Source: Methanosaeta sp. NSP1
GTDB lineage: Archaea; Halobacteriota; Methanosarcinia; Methanotrichales; Methanotrichaceae
Direction of reading: 5' to 3'
DNA: 20,322 nucleotides
Assembly: GCA_002256595.1 (NCBI GenBank)
Contig: NOLC01000045.1
Location: 1-20,322, forward strand
Part shown: positions 13,844 through 20,322 of the stretch, in pieces
Position numbering within the stretch: position 1 is the first letter of the stretch
Layout: every line of letters starts with the position of its first letter
The notes under the pieces: model-generated
Told to the model about the DNA's origin: nothing
The model's input: only the letters and a program-made list of their open reading frames with translations
Databases searched by the model: none
Position numbers and translations under genes: made by a program

Positions 13844-14350
13844 ATGGAAAAGCTATGGGCGCCCTGGAGAATTGATTATATCCTGAGCAAAAAACCTGAG
13901 GGATGCATATTCTGCGACAAGCCTGCGGAGAAGAAGGATGATGAGAACTTCATACTTTATCGGGGCAGGCACTGTTTTGTGATCTTGAATGCCTATCCCT
14001 ATAACAACGGCCACATGATGGTGGTTCCCTACAGGCACACAGCCAGCCTGGCCGGCTGGAAGGATGAAGAGCATCAGGAGATGATGCAGCTTGCGGCCAT
14101 GGGCGTGGATCTGCTCAAAAGGGTCATGCGCCCGGACGGCTTCAACCTGGGCATCAACATGGGTCAGGTGGGCGGTGCCGGCATTGCCGATCACATTCAC
14201 CTGCATATCGTTCCCCGCTGGAATGGGGATACCAATTTCATGCCCGTTTTATCCGATACCAGGGTGATATCGGAGGGCTTGGCTGCGACATACAAGAAGC
14301 TGAAGCGGGCACTGGACGATGAGGTAAGTGGATCTGAAGATGGTAGCTGA
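13844..14350 (+). CDS. HIT-family nucleotide hydrolase/transferase
   Basis: 168 residues. It opens M-E-K-L-W-A-P-W-R-I-D-Y-I followed by G-C-I-F-C, the zinc-binding CxxC of the archaeal/bacterial branch close to Ap4A phosphorylases. N-A-Y-P-Y-N-N-G-H follows. The HIT triad is D-H-I-H-L-H-I-V-P-R-W (116-126), with H119 the likely nucleophile. Substrates are probably dinucleoside polyphosphates or AMP-linked compounds; the exact one cannot be read. GAGAG lies just before the ATG. It starts 6 bases after purN and ends the DUF1786-bud32-purN run. Confidence 0.9.
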   Translation: MEKLWAPWRIDYILSKKPEGCIFCDKPAEKKDDENFILYRGRHCFVILNAYPYNNGHMMVVPYRHTASLAGWKDEEHQEMMQLAAMGVDLLKRVMRPDGFNLGINMGQVGGAGIADHIHLHIVPRWNGDTNFMPVLSDTRVISEGLAATYKKLKRALDDEVSGSEDGS

Positions 14351-14357
14351 GAAATAT

Positions 14358-14412
14358 GGCCCTTAAGGGAAAAGCGGGCCTATAGTACCATTCTTCATAC
14401 TTCGAATTTTTT
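14358..14412 (+). terminator. Probable terminator after the HIT gene
   Basis: A GGCCC/GGGCC stem (14358-14362 with 14376-14380) encloses a CCCTTAAGGG palindrome. A T6 run (14407-14412) follows about 27 bases later. Archaeal termination depends mainly on the T-run, so the end is likely near 14412. Confidence 0.4.
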
Positions 14413-14429
14413 AAATGATATTGAATATT

Positions 14430-14700
14430 ATTACATTGAGAGCGCGGAGGATCACGAATACCCCGACCTTCAGGTCGGGGATTAAGTGCACCCTCGCCCG
14501 GTTTTCATATTTTCTCAGATTTGATTAACAAGGACTCTTTAGAAAAAACAAGTTACGATAATTCCGATCAAGGGGTATCCGGGCAAGGAAAGCTCGGCGA
14601 TTTCTGGATTCCATAAAACCGGGCATCCGGCCCGAAGCATCCTTTAGGGTGGGCTGGCCGCATGCAGCCTGATTCAATATATATGCTATCTTTTAGCATC
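14430..14700. other. Structured intergenic region, possible small RNA or IS200/IS605-type end
   Basis: No coding frame is supported between 14351 and 14841. The region holds a perfect 8-bp hairpin, CCCCGACC-TTCA-GGTCGGGG (14461-14480). It has an exact 10-bp inverted repeat, GCCCGGTTTT (14496-14505) with AAAACCGGGC (14615-14624), whose arms are about 110 bases apart. A further hairpin is GGCTG/CAGCC (14652-14669), and another is ATGCTA/TAGCAT (14683-14699). ATACCCC (14457-14463) can also pair with GGGGTAT (14572-14578). Such density suggests a folded transcript or the end of a lost insertion sequence. No transposase is present. Confidence 0.4.
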
Positions 14701-14798
14701 TTTCTACTATCCTACTATTATGATCGGAACATAGCACATGCAAAATTCTTAAATTTAAATATTCTCTATAATCTATTCATTCTTTAAGAAAAACACCA

Positions 14799-14812
14799 AA
14801 AAATTTATATAT
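14799..14812 (+). promoter_or_regulatory. TATA box for the secreted-protein pair
   Basis: AAAAATTTATATAT lies in an A/T-rich block after a poly-A stretch. With transcription starting about 25 bases on, the leader would be very short before the ATG at 14842. This is the strongest TATA match in the right half of the window. Confidence 0.6.
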
Positions 14813-14841
14813 AATTGATTCATAGTAGAGGTATAATCAAC

Positions 14842-15279
14842 ATGAGTTTATGGGGTGAGACTATTAAAAAGATAATCTATGCACTGGCTATGGCGCTGGC
14901 CGTTTTCGCGGTCCCTGCTATGGCGATATGCGGTTCGGACGAGGTTCTGGGACAGGGAATCTATGAGACAGAAAACTCTGCTTTCACCATTCCCGCAAAA
15001 GCTGATGTCAGTTTTGACGAGTTGCAGGTTGGAAATGATATGGCTTTTGCCACTGGCAGAGCCGAGGCTGAGAACAACTTGAAAATAAAGAAGAACCAGG
15101 ATTCCGGAGACTGCGATTGCTGTGCACCTGTGAATGCCGGCTGCAGCGACTGCTGCAATAAAGTTAATGTTGAGAATGTAAAAATCGGAAATAGACTGGC
15201 GATCGCTACTGGCGGCTTCTTCCCTGGACCTATTGCTAAGGCCACAAACAACGTAGAGATCGTGACCAACCAGTGCTGA
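14842..15279 (+). CDS. Small exported repeat protein with Cys-rich centre
   Basis: 145 residues; I do not recognise a named family. Residues 1-28 are a signal peptide: K-K near residue 9-10, a hydrophobic core I-I-Y-A-L-A-M-A-L-A-V-F-A-V, and an A-M-A cleavage site. The mature part has two related repeats. Repeat 1 (about 55-86) has V-G-N-D-M-A-F-A-T-G and E-N-N-L-K-I-K-K-N-Q. Repeat 2 (about 107-144) has I-G-N-R-L-A-I-A-T-G and T-N-N-V-E-I-V-T-N-Q. Between them a Cys-rich loop (C-D-C-C and C-S-D-C-C) suggests disulfides or metal binding. I chose the ATG at 14842 because an upstream TTG at 14815 would lengthen the N-terminus before a good signal peptide and starts too near the TATA box. GAGGT lies 10 bases before it. 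The next gene is a relative, 35 bases on. Confidence 0.75.
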   Translation: MSLWGETIKKIIYALAMALAVFAVPAMAICGSDEVLGQGIYETENSAFTIPAKADVSFDELQVGNDMAFATGRAEAENNLKIKKNQDSGDCDCCAPVNAGCSDCCNKVNVENVKIGNRLAIATGGFFPGPIAKATNNVEIVTNQC

Positions 15280-15314
15280 ACTTTGGGTCTGGCAACCGAC
15301 CCCGAGGAGGCTAA

Positions 15315-16004
15315 ATGGAAAACAAGCTGAGACCCACCGGCCTGATGCTGGTGGGGGCTACTTTTATTTGCATAAGCATTCTCATTGGGGCGGCCAATGG
15401 CGCGGAGCATGCCGGTCTGCCTGATCTGCAGGGCAAGCTCAAGGAGACCACTTCGCTTAGGTTGATCTTGAGCCAGCAGCTTGGAGGCTCGGATATTGTT
15501 CCCAGGACACCTCCGACCAGGCAGTCGATTCCTCTGTCCTCCGATAATCCATCCTGTCAGGTCTCAGATCTAACTGCCATCAACTCTGTGGCAGAAAGAG
15601 ATGTCGTCTTCGATGAGCAGCAAAATGGCGATCCCAATGTCAGGGGTCTGGTTAATTCCCTGGGCGTAAGCGTCAACGGCGACAGGTCTGAGATGAAGGA
15701 GACCTGGTCTGAAAATGATCTCGACTGGGATTCAATTGCCACAGAGGACGTGGAGGCTATCGTGGATGATGCCATAAATTCCAGCATGCTTGGCGAAGAG
15801 GATTTAGTGGGCATCTCTGCGCAGAAGTCCCTGTCAGGTCAAGCGGCGCAGCTTGGAAATAATCTTGACATCGATGTCCAGGGCGTCTCCGTAACCGCTT
15901 TGAATACCGCTGAGGGAGGGAGTGCTAAGGCCATATCCAATATCATCATCAAACCGGTGCAGATCATAATCTGCCCCTCCGAGGTGGGGGAGAAGCTGAA
16001 GTGA
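15315..16004 (+). CDS. Exported protein with a C-terminal GN...N repeat, paired with the upstream gene
   Basis: 229 residues, no named family recognised. The N-terminus is a signal peptide (L-M-L-V-G-A-T-F-I-C-I-S-I-L-I-G core, cleavage near A-N-G/A-E). The middle is acidic and Ser/Asp-rich with few hydrophobic blocks. The C-terminal ~50 residues have Q-L-G-N-N-L-D-I-D-V and, after a Gly/Ser turn, A-K-A-I-S-N-I-I-I-K-P-V-Q. This matches the repeat of the preceding protein in order and spacing. A strong ribosome site (GAGGAGG) lies 4-5 bases before the ATG. The short gap indicates one operon with the first protein, so they may assemble together outside the cell. The operon ends at a T-run at 16029-16037. 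Confidence 0.75.
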   Translation: MENKLRPTGLMLVGATFICISILIGAANGAEHAGLPDLQGKLKETTSLRLILSQQLGGSDIVPRTPPTRQSIPLSSDNPSCQVSDLTAINSVAERDVVFDEQQNGDPNVRGLVNSLGVSVNGDRSEMKETWSENDLDWDSIATEDVEAIVDDAINSSMLGEEDLVGISAQKSLSGQAAQLGNNLDIDVQGVSVTALNTAEGGSAKAISNIIIKPVQIIICPSEVGEKLK

Positions 16005-16028
16005 TTTTACATCGCGTTTTCCCCTAAC

Positions 16029-16037
16029 TTTTTTTTT
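16029..16037 (+). terminator. T-run terminator
   Basis: Nine T in a row, 25 bases after the stop of the second exported protein. This is typical of archaeal U-tract termination. There is no hairpin of note. Confidence 0.6.
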
Positions 16038-16136
16038 GACAGATTTTGCAGGCCGGCATAGCCAAAAAACCAGCGCCGTCGCTGTCGCCAAGAATATCCA
16101 TTATCTGGCTCTGTTTTCGAATCGAGGCCATCACAA

Positions 16137-16146
16137 ACTATAAGGG
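16137..16146 (+). promoter_or_regulatory. TATA-like element for hisS
   Basis: ACTATAAGGG lies about 30 bases before the hisS ATG at 16173. A start about 26 bases downstream gives a leaderless or nearly leaderless mRNA, which fits the absence of a Shine-Dalgarno. Confidence 0.5.
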
Positions 16147-16172
16147 CATTTTGTTTCAATGCTTCTGCCGTT

Positions 16173-17543
16173 ATGACCATCCAGAGACCGAGAGGCACCA
16201 GGGATTTTCTCCCTGAGGAGATGCAGAGAAGAGGCCAGGCTAAGGGGAGCATGCAGGATATTCTGGAACGCTGGGGATATCGCGAGGTGGCCACTCCCAC
16301 TTTCGAACACCTGGATCTGTTTACATTGAAGTCCGGACCTTCGGTGGTTGAGGAGATCTACAGCTTCAAGGACAAGGGCGGAAGGGACCTGGCGCTGCGC
16401 CCTGAGCTTACAGCTCCTGTCATGCGCATGTTTGTCTCAGAGCTGCAAAACTCGCCCAGGCCCCAGAGGCTATGGTATTTCGGCAACTGCTTCCGCTATG
16501 AACGGCCTCAGAAAGGGCGCTTCAGGGAGTTCTGGCAGATGGGAGCGGAGATCATCGGGGGAGCCAGGCCCGATTCAGAGGCGGAGGCTGTGGCTCTGGC
16601 CGAGGATATGCTGAAAAGCGTGGGAGTTTCCGGGGACATTCACATAGGCTACCTGGGTCTGATCCGCAGCATCTTGAGGCGGATCGAGGCAGAACATCGC
16701 TCTTCCATTATGAGGATGATAGACAAAAAGGAGAGAGATGCCCTCTGCTCACTTTTAGAGGACATTGGCTACAGCCATCTGGGTCTATTAGAGCTGATCG
16801 ACAGCAAAGGGATGAATGCACTGAGTCTGGCCTCACAGATCGCTGAGGATCTGAAGACTGTGCCAGAGCAGAAAGAGGAAATTAATCCGGCTACCGGCAT
16901 AAAGGCCGACGGTCTGGCCGGCGGGCCATCAAACCAGGCCGGCCGGGGCTCGGCGCGAGATGGCCGGGCGGTGGAGGCAGAACTTAACCTGGGGGAGTTC
17001 GAGGAGATGATCGATCTTCTCAAGGCCTATGGGGTTGATTTCACCATAGACTTCGAGATCGTGCGCGGCCTGGAGTACTACTCCGGAACGGTCTTTGAGA
17101 TCTATGCCCAGGGCCTGGGTGCGCAGAGTCAGATCTGCGGAGGCGGGACTTATGAGCTGGCCAGCCTCTTCGGAGGAAAGGAGACCTCATCCACAGGCTT
17201 CGGCCTGGGATTCGACCGGATCATGGAGATAGTGAAAATGGATAGCATCTGTCCCGCTCCTCTGGTCCTTGCTTTTACCCCTGATGTAAAGAAGGAAGCT
17301 GCATCCATCGCCAGGGTCCTTCGAAAGAGCATTCCCACAGTCATGGATGTAATGGGCCGGAGCCTGGGGGCTCAGATCAAGGCCGCAGCAGGATCCGGCG
17401 CTGATTATGTGGCAATTGTGGGCCGGGACGAAATTGACTGCGGAAAGCTCACCTTGCGCGATATGCGCCGAGGAGATCAGGAGAGCCTGAGCCTGGCGGA
17501 GATTGAGGAGCGGCTGAAAGCTCATTTTCGTCCCGGAAAATGA
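16173..17543 (+). CDS. hisS: Histidyl-tRNA synthetase
   Basis: 456 residues, class II synthetase. It starts M-T-I-Q-R-P-R-G-T-R-D-F-L-P. Motif 2 is F-R-Y-E-R-P-Q-K-G-R-F-R-E-F-W-Q. The histidine-binding stretch R-G-L-E-Y-Y-S-G-T-V-F-E is present, as is G-G-G-T-Y-E-L-A-S-L-F-G-G, then motif 3 G-F-G-L-G-F-D-R. The C-terminal anticodon-binding domain covers about 365-456. Between about residues 228 and 270 is a Gly/Ala/Ser/Asn-rich low-complexity segment coded by GC-rich DNA; it is not part of the usual core and probably a surface loop insert. The enzyme charges tRNA-His with ATP. The ATG at 16173 lies just after a TATA element and has no ribosome site. Confidence 0.95.
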   Translation: MTIQRPRGTRDFLPEEMQRRGQAKGSMQDILERWGYREVATPTFEHLDLFTLKSGPSVVEEIYSFKDKGGRDLALRPELTAPVMRMFVSELQNSPRPQRLWYFGNCFRYERPQKGRFREFWQMGAEIIGGARPDSEAEAVALAEDMLKSVGVSGDIHIGYLGLIRSILRRIEAEHRSSIMRMIDKKERDALCSLLEDIGYSHLGLLELIDSKGMNALSLASQIAEDLKTVPEQKEEINPATGIKADGLAGGPSNQAGRGSARDGRAVEAELNLGEFEEMIDLLKAYGVDFTIDFEIVRGLEYYSGTVFEIYAQGLGAQSQICGGGTYELASLFGGKETSSTGFGLGFDRIMEIVKMDSICPAPLVLAFTPDVKKEAASIARVLRKSIPTVMDVMGRSLGAQIKAAAGSGADYVAIVGRDEIDCGKLTLRDMRRGDQESLSLAEIEERLKAHFRPGK

Positions 17544-17565
17544 GCCACATAAAAGAGGAACCAGC

Positions 17566-17589
17566 CGCGGCGATCAATTTATGGCCGCG
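17566..17589. terminator. Hairpin between convergent hisS and regulator genes
   Basis: A CGCGGC/GCCGCG stem with a 12-base loop lies between the two stops. No T-run follows on either strand. Placement alone suggests a shared transcript end. Confidence 0.3.
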
Positions 17590-17596
17590 CCTGCCC

Positions 17597-18058
17597 TTAG
17601 CCGTTGACCAGAGATGATATCATGCCGTCCAGCTCTCTGGCCTCATCCTGCAGCGCCCCGTCTCCCTGCTCTATGATCCTGGCCAGATCCCGGCGCAGAG
17701 GCCCCAGGCGAAGGCAGGCAGTTTTTTCCTGGCCCTCCTGAGAGGCCATCTTTCGCAGCCGCTCCAGCCTCTGCCTCATGGCATCCGGCTTTTCCAGGAT
17801 CTTCATCAACTGGCGTAAAGCCAGGGCCAGATTTCTGCCCCTATCGGTCACCTTCAGATAATTGACCCTTCCCACCGGCCGGGATGAGATCAAACCCTCG
17901 GCTTGCATCTCGGCCAGGATGCTGCAGGTGTGGGGGACGGTTGAGTCTATGCGCCTGGCCACCTGGGCGGCATAGGCATTCTCCATCTCCTCTATGGCGA
18001 TCAAAGCCAAGGCGGGCTTTTCCCGCAGGAAAAGCCTTCTCAATCCTTGTTGATGCAT
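17597..18058 (-). CDS. Winged-helix transcriptional regulator (MarR/ArsR-like)
   Basis: 153 residues. Residues about 15-85 read as a winged helix: helix A-L-A-L-I-A-I-E-E-M, then A-Y-A-A-Q-V-A-R-R-I (helix 2), S-T-V-P-H-T-C-S-I-L-A-E-M-Q-A-E-G-L-I (recognition helix and end), then the wing S-R-P-V-G-R-V-N-Y-L-K-V-T-D-R-G. The rest is helical, Arg/Glu-rich, and probably forms the dimer interface. No effector-binding domain or metal-site cysteines are evident. The ATG at 18058 lacks a clear ribosome site. The gene follows the lipoprotein gene by 31 bases on the same strand and may be co-transcribed, so it could regulate that gene. Target unknown. Confidence 0.75.
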   Translation of the reverse strand: MHQQGLRRLFLREKPALALIAIEEMENAYAAQVARRIDSTVPHTCSILAEMQAEGLISSRPVGRVNYLKVTDRGRNLALALRQLMKILEKPDAMRQRLERLRKMASQEGQEKTACLRLGPLRRDLARIIEQGDGALQDEARELDGMISSLVNG

Positions 18059-18089
18059 TTTATTGCCGTTCTTGCCCTGGCGTTAGAGC

Positions 18090-19046
18090 CTACTGGCCTG
18101 AGGCGGGCTGCATTGTGGCTGGAGAGAGCGCCGGAGCGCTCAAGGCCTCCTCGGGCAAGGTGATGCTGGTGGGTTTGTCGAAGTCGTAGAAGCGATCGGA
18201 GGTCTGCACGGAAACCGAGATCTCGCCCAGCGGCCTGGATTGGTTGAACATCTCCATCTGGCCTGTTGAAAGGTTCATGGCTCCAATGATCTCCGGGGTC
18301 ATGGAGAAGCTGATGGCGCTCTCATATTTCACCGGAAGGGTGCTCTTCTTGGAGATCCATATGGTCTTCTCCATCTTGGCAGTCTTATTCAATTCGCTTC
18401 GGTTGATGGAGGGAAGGTTCATCGGATACTGAGTTACCTTGGCTGCTACGGCAAATGCGATATTGAACAGATTGGTCTCATCTGCGCTTGCGGTGACTAT
18501 CCTGAACTTTTGGCTATCTTCTCCCTCTACCGATTCGCTGCCCATATCCTCGAGCTGTGAGAGGTTGAAGGTCCTGGCCAGTGAGAGCACCTGATTATTC
18601 TTGTCCTCGCTCCATACCTCTTCTGCTGCTCTTGGATCGATGAGGTGAGTCCAGTTGCCGTTCTGCTCCTGAAGGTAGGTGGAGTTGCCTATGAGATAAA
18701 CCTCTGCCCCGGTTTCGCTGTTGTTTTCGGGCTGCCCCTCTACCTCAATCTTGCTCTTGGTTGAGCCGCTGACATGAACCATCATTGCAGATAGGTTTAC
18801 TGAGGAGAGCGTCTCCAGGCTCTCGGTGATGGCAGTCGTCTTCTCCTCATTGGCATTGGCTCCTGCATTCAGCTTCATTGTCTGGGCCACCAGGCTATGC
18901 ACCGCAAAGCTGGAAAGGTTCTCCGCAGATGGTGCGGACAGGTTCTTCAGCTCTGCGACGTTTCTATCCGGAACGCTAGGTCCCTTCTCCGTGCAGCCGG
19001 ATATGGCCAGCGCAATCAACATAATGACCAACAATAATCCTTTCAT
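18090..19046 (-). CDS. Exported lipoprotein, sequon-rich, possibly LolA-like
   Basis: 318 residues. The N-terminus M-K-G-L-L-L-V-I-M-L-I-A-L-A-I-S-G-C is a lipoprotein signal with C18 as lipid-anchored residue. I chose the ATG at 19046 because GGAG lies 10 bases before it and the signal begins there; an open frame extends to 19112 but adds a non-signal leader. The mature part has alternating strands and 11 N-x-S/T sequons (for example N-L-S, N-S-T, N-W-T, N-K-T), fitting N-glycosylation on the cell surface. The layout (S-K-I-E-V-E-G, then Y-L-I-G-N-S-T-Y, then a long strand set ending in S-I-T-L-P-E-E) recalls LolA-like or DUF6612-type lipoproteins. That assignment is tentative. Its function is unknown. 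Confidence 0.7.
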   Translation of the reverse strand: MKGLLLVIMLIALAISGCTEKGPSVPDRNVAELKNLSAPSAENLSSFAVHSLVAQTMKLNAGANANEEKTTAITESLETLSSVNLSAMMVHVSGSTKSKIEVEGQPENNSETGAEVYLIGNSTYLQEQNGNWTHLIDPRAAEEVWSEDKNNQVLSLARTFNLSQLEDMGSESVEGEDSQKFRIVTASADETNLFNIAFAVAAKVTQYPMNLPSINRSELNKTAKMEKTIWISKKSTLPVKYESAISFSMTPEIIGAMNLSTGQMEMFNQSRPLGEISVSVQTSDRFYDFDKPTSITLPEEALSAPALSPATMQPASGQ

Positions 19047-19116
19047 ATTCGGTATTCTCCTCTGATAACTAATTAAATTCTGCTGTGATATCGCCACCAA
19101 TTCCATCTCCATGAAA

Positions 19117-19979
19117 TCAGCTTTTCCCGGCCGGCTGGAAGCTCTCGCCGGTGATCATCTCAAACAGCCGGATGTAGATGCGGCTGGTCTCAGCCACCAC
19201 CTCAGGGGGCAGGGCTGGAATTGCCGGCTCCGGCTGGCCTGCATCTCGAGCCGCATAAAGCCGGTCTTTGTAGCCGCTCTGGCGGTAGTGCTGGCGGACA
19301 TATTCCTTGGAGAGGTCCACCAGCTCCCCCGCCTCGTAGCGGGCCTTATCCCAGAAGCGGTCCTCGTCCGCCGTTCCGTAGACATCGATGACCATGATCT
19401 GACGATTTTCGTCGAAGGCCAGCTCTTTCTTGCCGTCAGCGTGGATGAGGCCGCGAGATGAAACGCTTCTGCCTATATCCTCATCGATCCGGAGCACAAT
19501 CTCCCGGGCCTGGTCATACTCCTGGGGCGAGAGCCCGGAGATCTGGAGAGCCTCCTCCTTTTTCAGCAGCCGGTCCGTCTTCTCCAGCTTTGTGGATACC
19601 TCCAGAAAGGGCTGGGGGAGGGGCTCACCTTGCGTGACGGTGTGCCCGGAGTGATAGCCAAGATCGCTGGCCGAGAGCTTGCCCTCCTTGATCCGGTCGT
19701 AGAGAGAGCCGGCCACATACCAGCGGCAGATCCACTCCAGGGGAATGAGGTAGTTTTTAGATTGAGGAGTAATCTGGGCAGGCTGGAGGATGTCGACTTT
19801 TTTGCAGAGCATTCCTGCCGGAGGCAGATACTCCAGAAAGTGGGTCTTGATGCCCATCCTGGCTGCCCGGTTAAACCAGTAGACGCCCTCTCTGCTGAGG
19901 GTCTCGCCCTTGAAGGCAGCCTGTCCCCGCGGTCGTAGGCCTCCTTGACCTTGCCCTTCATCAAAAGCTTGCGCTGCAT
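19117..19979 (-). pseudogene. purC: purC, SAICAR synthetase, disrupted by N-terminal deletion and frameshift
   Basis: The N-terminus from the ATG at 19979 is normal: M-Q-R-K-L-L-M-K-G-K-V-K-E-A-Y-D-R-G-D. After about 19 codons the frame becomes nonsense. A second frame picks up the family directly with A-A-F-K-G-E-T-L, then Y-W-F-N-R-A-A and G-I-K-T-H-F-L-E. It continues to the end, with G-L-I-H-A-D-G-K-K-E-L-A-F-D and V-I-D-V-Y-G-T-A-D-E-D-R-F-W-D intact. The segment normally between (about 22-25 residues, F-T-D-x-x-S-V-F-D and following, part of the ATP/substrate site) is missing, and the join (about 19910-19925) is out of frame. Either the gene is broken or the assembly lost about 70 bases. 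The intact enzyme joins CAIR and aspartate in purine synthesis. A TATA-like CTTAAATTT lies at 20050-20042. Confidence 0.8.
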
Positions 19980-20041
19980 CAGATCGCCTGTAGCCTGGAA
20001 GTATGATAACCTTTTGCCTTGTCCTGATGCCCAGGCCTGAG

Positions 20042-20050
20042 AAATTTAAG
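20042..20050 (-). promoter_or_regulatory. TATA-like element upstream of purC
   Basis: CTTAAATTT on the minus strand lies about 65 bases before the purC ATG. It would start transcription near 20020. AGGCGAT just before the ATG is a weak ribosome site. Confidence 0.4.
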
Positions 20051-20068
20051 CGCGGGGATAATGACCTG

Positions 20069-20081
20069 AAATAAAAAAAGA
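20069..20081 (-). terminator. T-run terminator after the thermosome gene
   Basis: The minus strand reads CTTTTTTTATTTC about 27 bases after the thermosome stop. This is a typical archaeal U-tract end, with an additional T-rich block just before it. Confidence 0.6.
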
Positions 20082-20106
20082 TTTTTGAAAGGAGGATAAG
20101 AGAGGC

Positions 20107-20322
20107 TCAATCGAAGTCCTCTCCTCCCATGCCGCCCATGCCACCTGGTCCGCCCATGCCGCCGGGCATTCCGCCCGGTCCGCCGGACTTGGAGGCGATG
20201 ACATCGTCGATGCGCAGAATCATGACTGCGGCCTCGGCAGCGCTGTTGATGGCCTGGGTCTTGACCCTTAGGGGCTCGACCACGCCCAGCTTGAGCATAT
20301 CCACCGGCTCGCCGGTGTCCAT
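20107..20322 (-). CDS. Thermosome (group II chaperonin) subunit, C-terminal part
   Basis: The final 71 residues of a chaperonin subunit; the gene continues past the window edge. [19 protein letters not shown] is the conserved end of the equatorial domain, and [11 protein letters not shown] follows. The tail of repeated G-G-M and G-P-G-G-M units ending in E-D-F-D is the unstructured chamber tail. The full protein is usually about 540-560 residues and builds an ATP-driven double ring that folds cytosolic proteins. It is followed by a T-run terminator. Which thermosome paralogue this is cannot be told. Confidence 0.93.
   Translation of the reverse strand: MDTGEPVDMLKLGVVEPLRVKTQAINSAAEAAVMILRIDDVIASKSGGPGGMPGGMGGPGGMGGMGGEDFD

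Noticed and set aside
14461..14480. CRISPR repeat
   Set aside because: The GC-rich hairpin occurs once with no regularly spaced copies.
20107..20200. Tandem DNA repeat in the Gly/Met-rich coding end
   Set aside because: It is the normal low-complexity G-G-M tail of thermosome subunits.

Overview
The window looks like a piece of chromosome from a methanogenic archaeon, most likely of the Methanothrix (Methanosaeta)/Methanosarcinales type. Evidence seen directly: archaeal TATA-type promoters, a tRNA-Thr without encoded CCA and with U73, and a Gly/Met-rich thermosome tail. It also carries the biotin subunit of a two-subunit pyruvate carboxylase, an archaeal circularising RNA ligase, the KEOPS kinase Bud32, a DUF1699 protein, a DUF1786 protein and an archaeal ornithine cyclodeaminase-type protein. 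The genus is an inference; no rRNA is present.

Layout. (1) 1-1740 is an accessory stretch with signs of decay. It holds the end of a DUF2283 gene, a RelE-type toxin/antitoxin pair whose toxin has an odd GC-rich tail, a fragment resembling a B12-binding domain, and an MNT/HEPN pair with a shortened nucleotidyltransferase and a truncated HEPN gene. (2) 1745-4370 has a DUF1699 gene with an 18-bp perfect palindrome upstream, an A/T-rich gap, and pycB with its promoter and terminator. (3) 4470-10990 has tRNA-Thr(CGU), then a tightly packed minus-strand cluster. In transcription order this is a CBS/zinc-ribbon protein, four tandem four-CBS proteins, an RNA ligase and an ornithine cyclodeaminase-like protein. 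Most junctions are ATGA overlaps or gaps of a few bases. (4) 11037-14350 has a MoaB-like gene diverging from a plus-strand run: DUF1786, bud32, purN and a HIT protein. (5) 14351-16040 has a structured intergenic region, then two genes for secreted proteins that share a GN...NN repeat. (6) 16173-20322 has hisS, a winged-helix regulator, a heavily sequon-rich lipoprotein, a purC gene that appears broken by a deletion plus frameshift, and the 3' end of a thermosome gene.

The most system-like feature is the seven-gene CBS/RNA ligase/cyclodeaminase cluster. About 18 CBS motifs in five adjacent proteins suggest a multi-subunit adenine-nucleotide (or related ligand) sensor, coupled by operon structure to an ATP-dependent RNA ligase and an amino-acid enzyme. 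That functional link is inference. The other candidate novelty is the pair of small exported repeat proteins. These could belong to the cell envelope or sheath, which is also inference.
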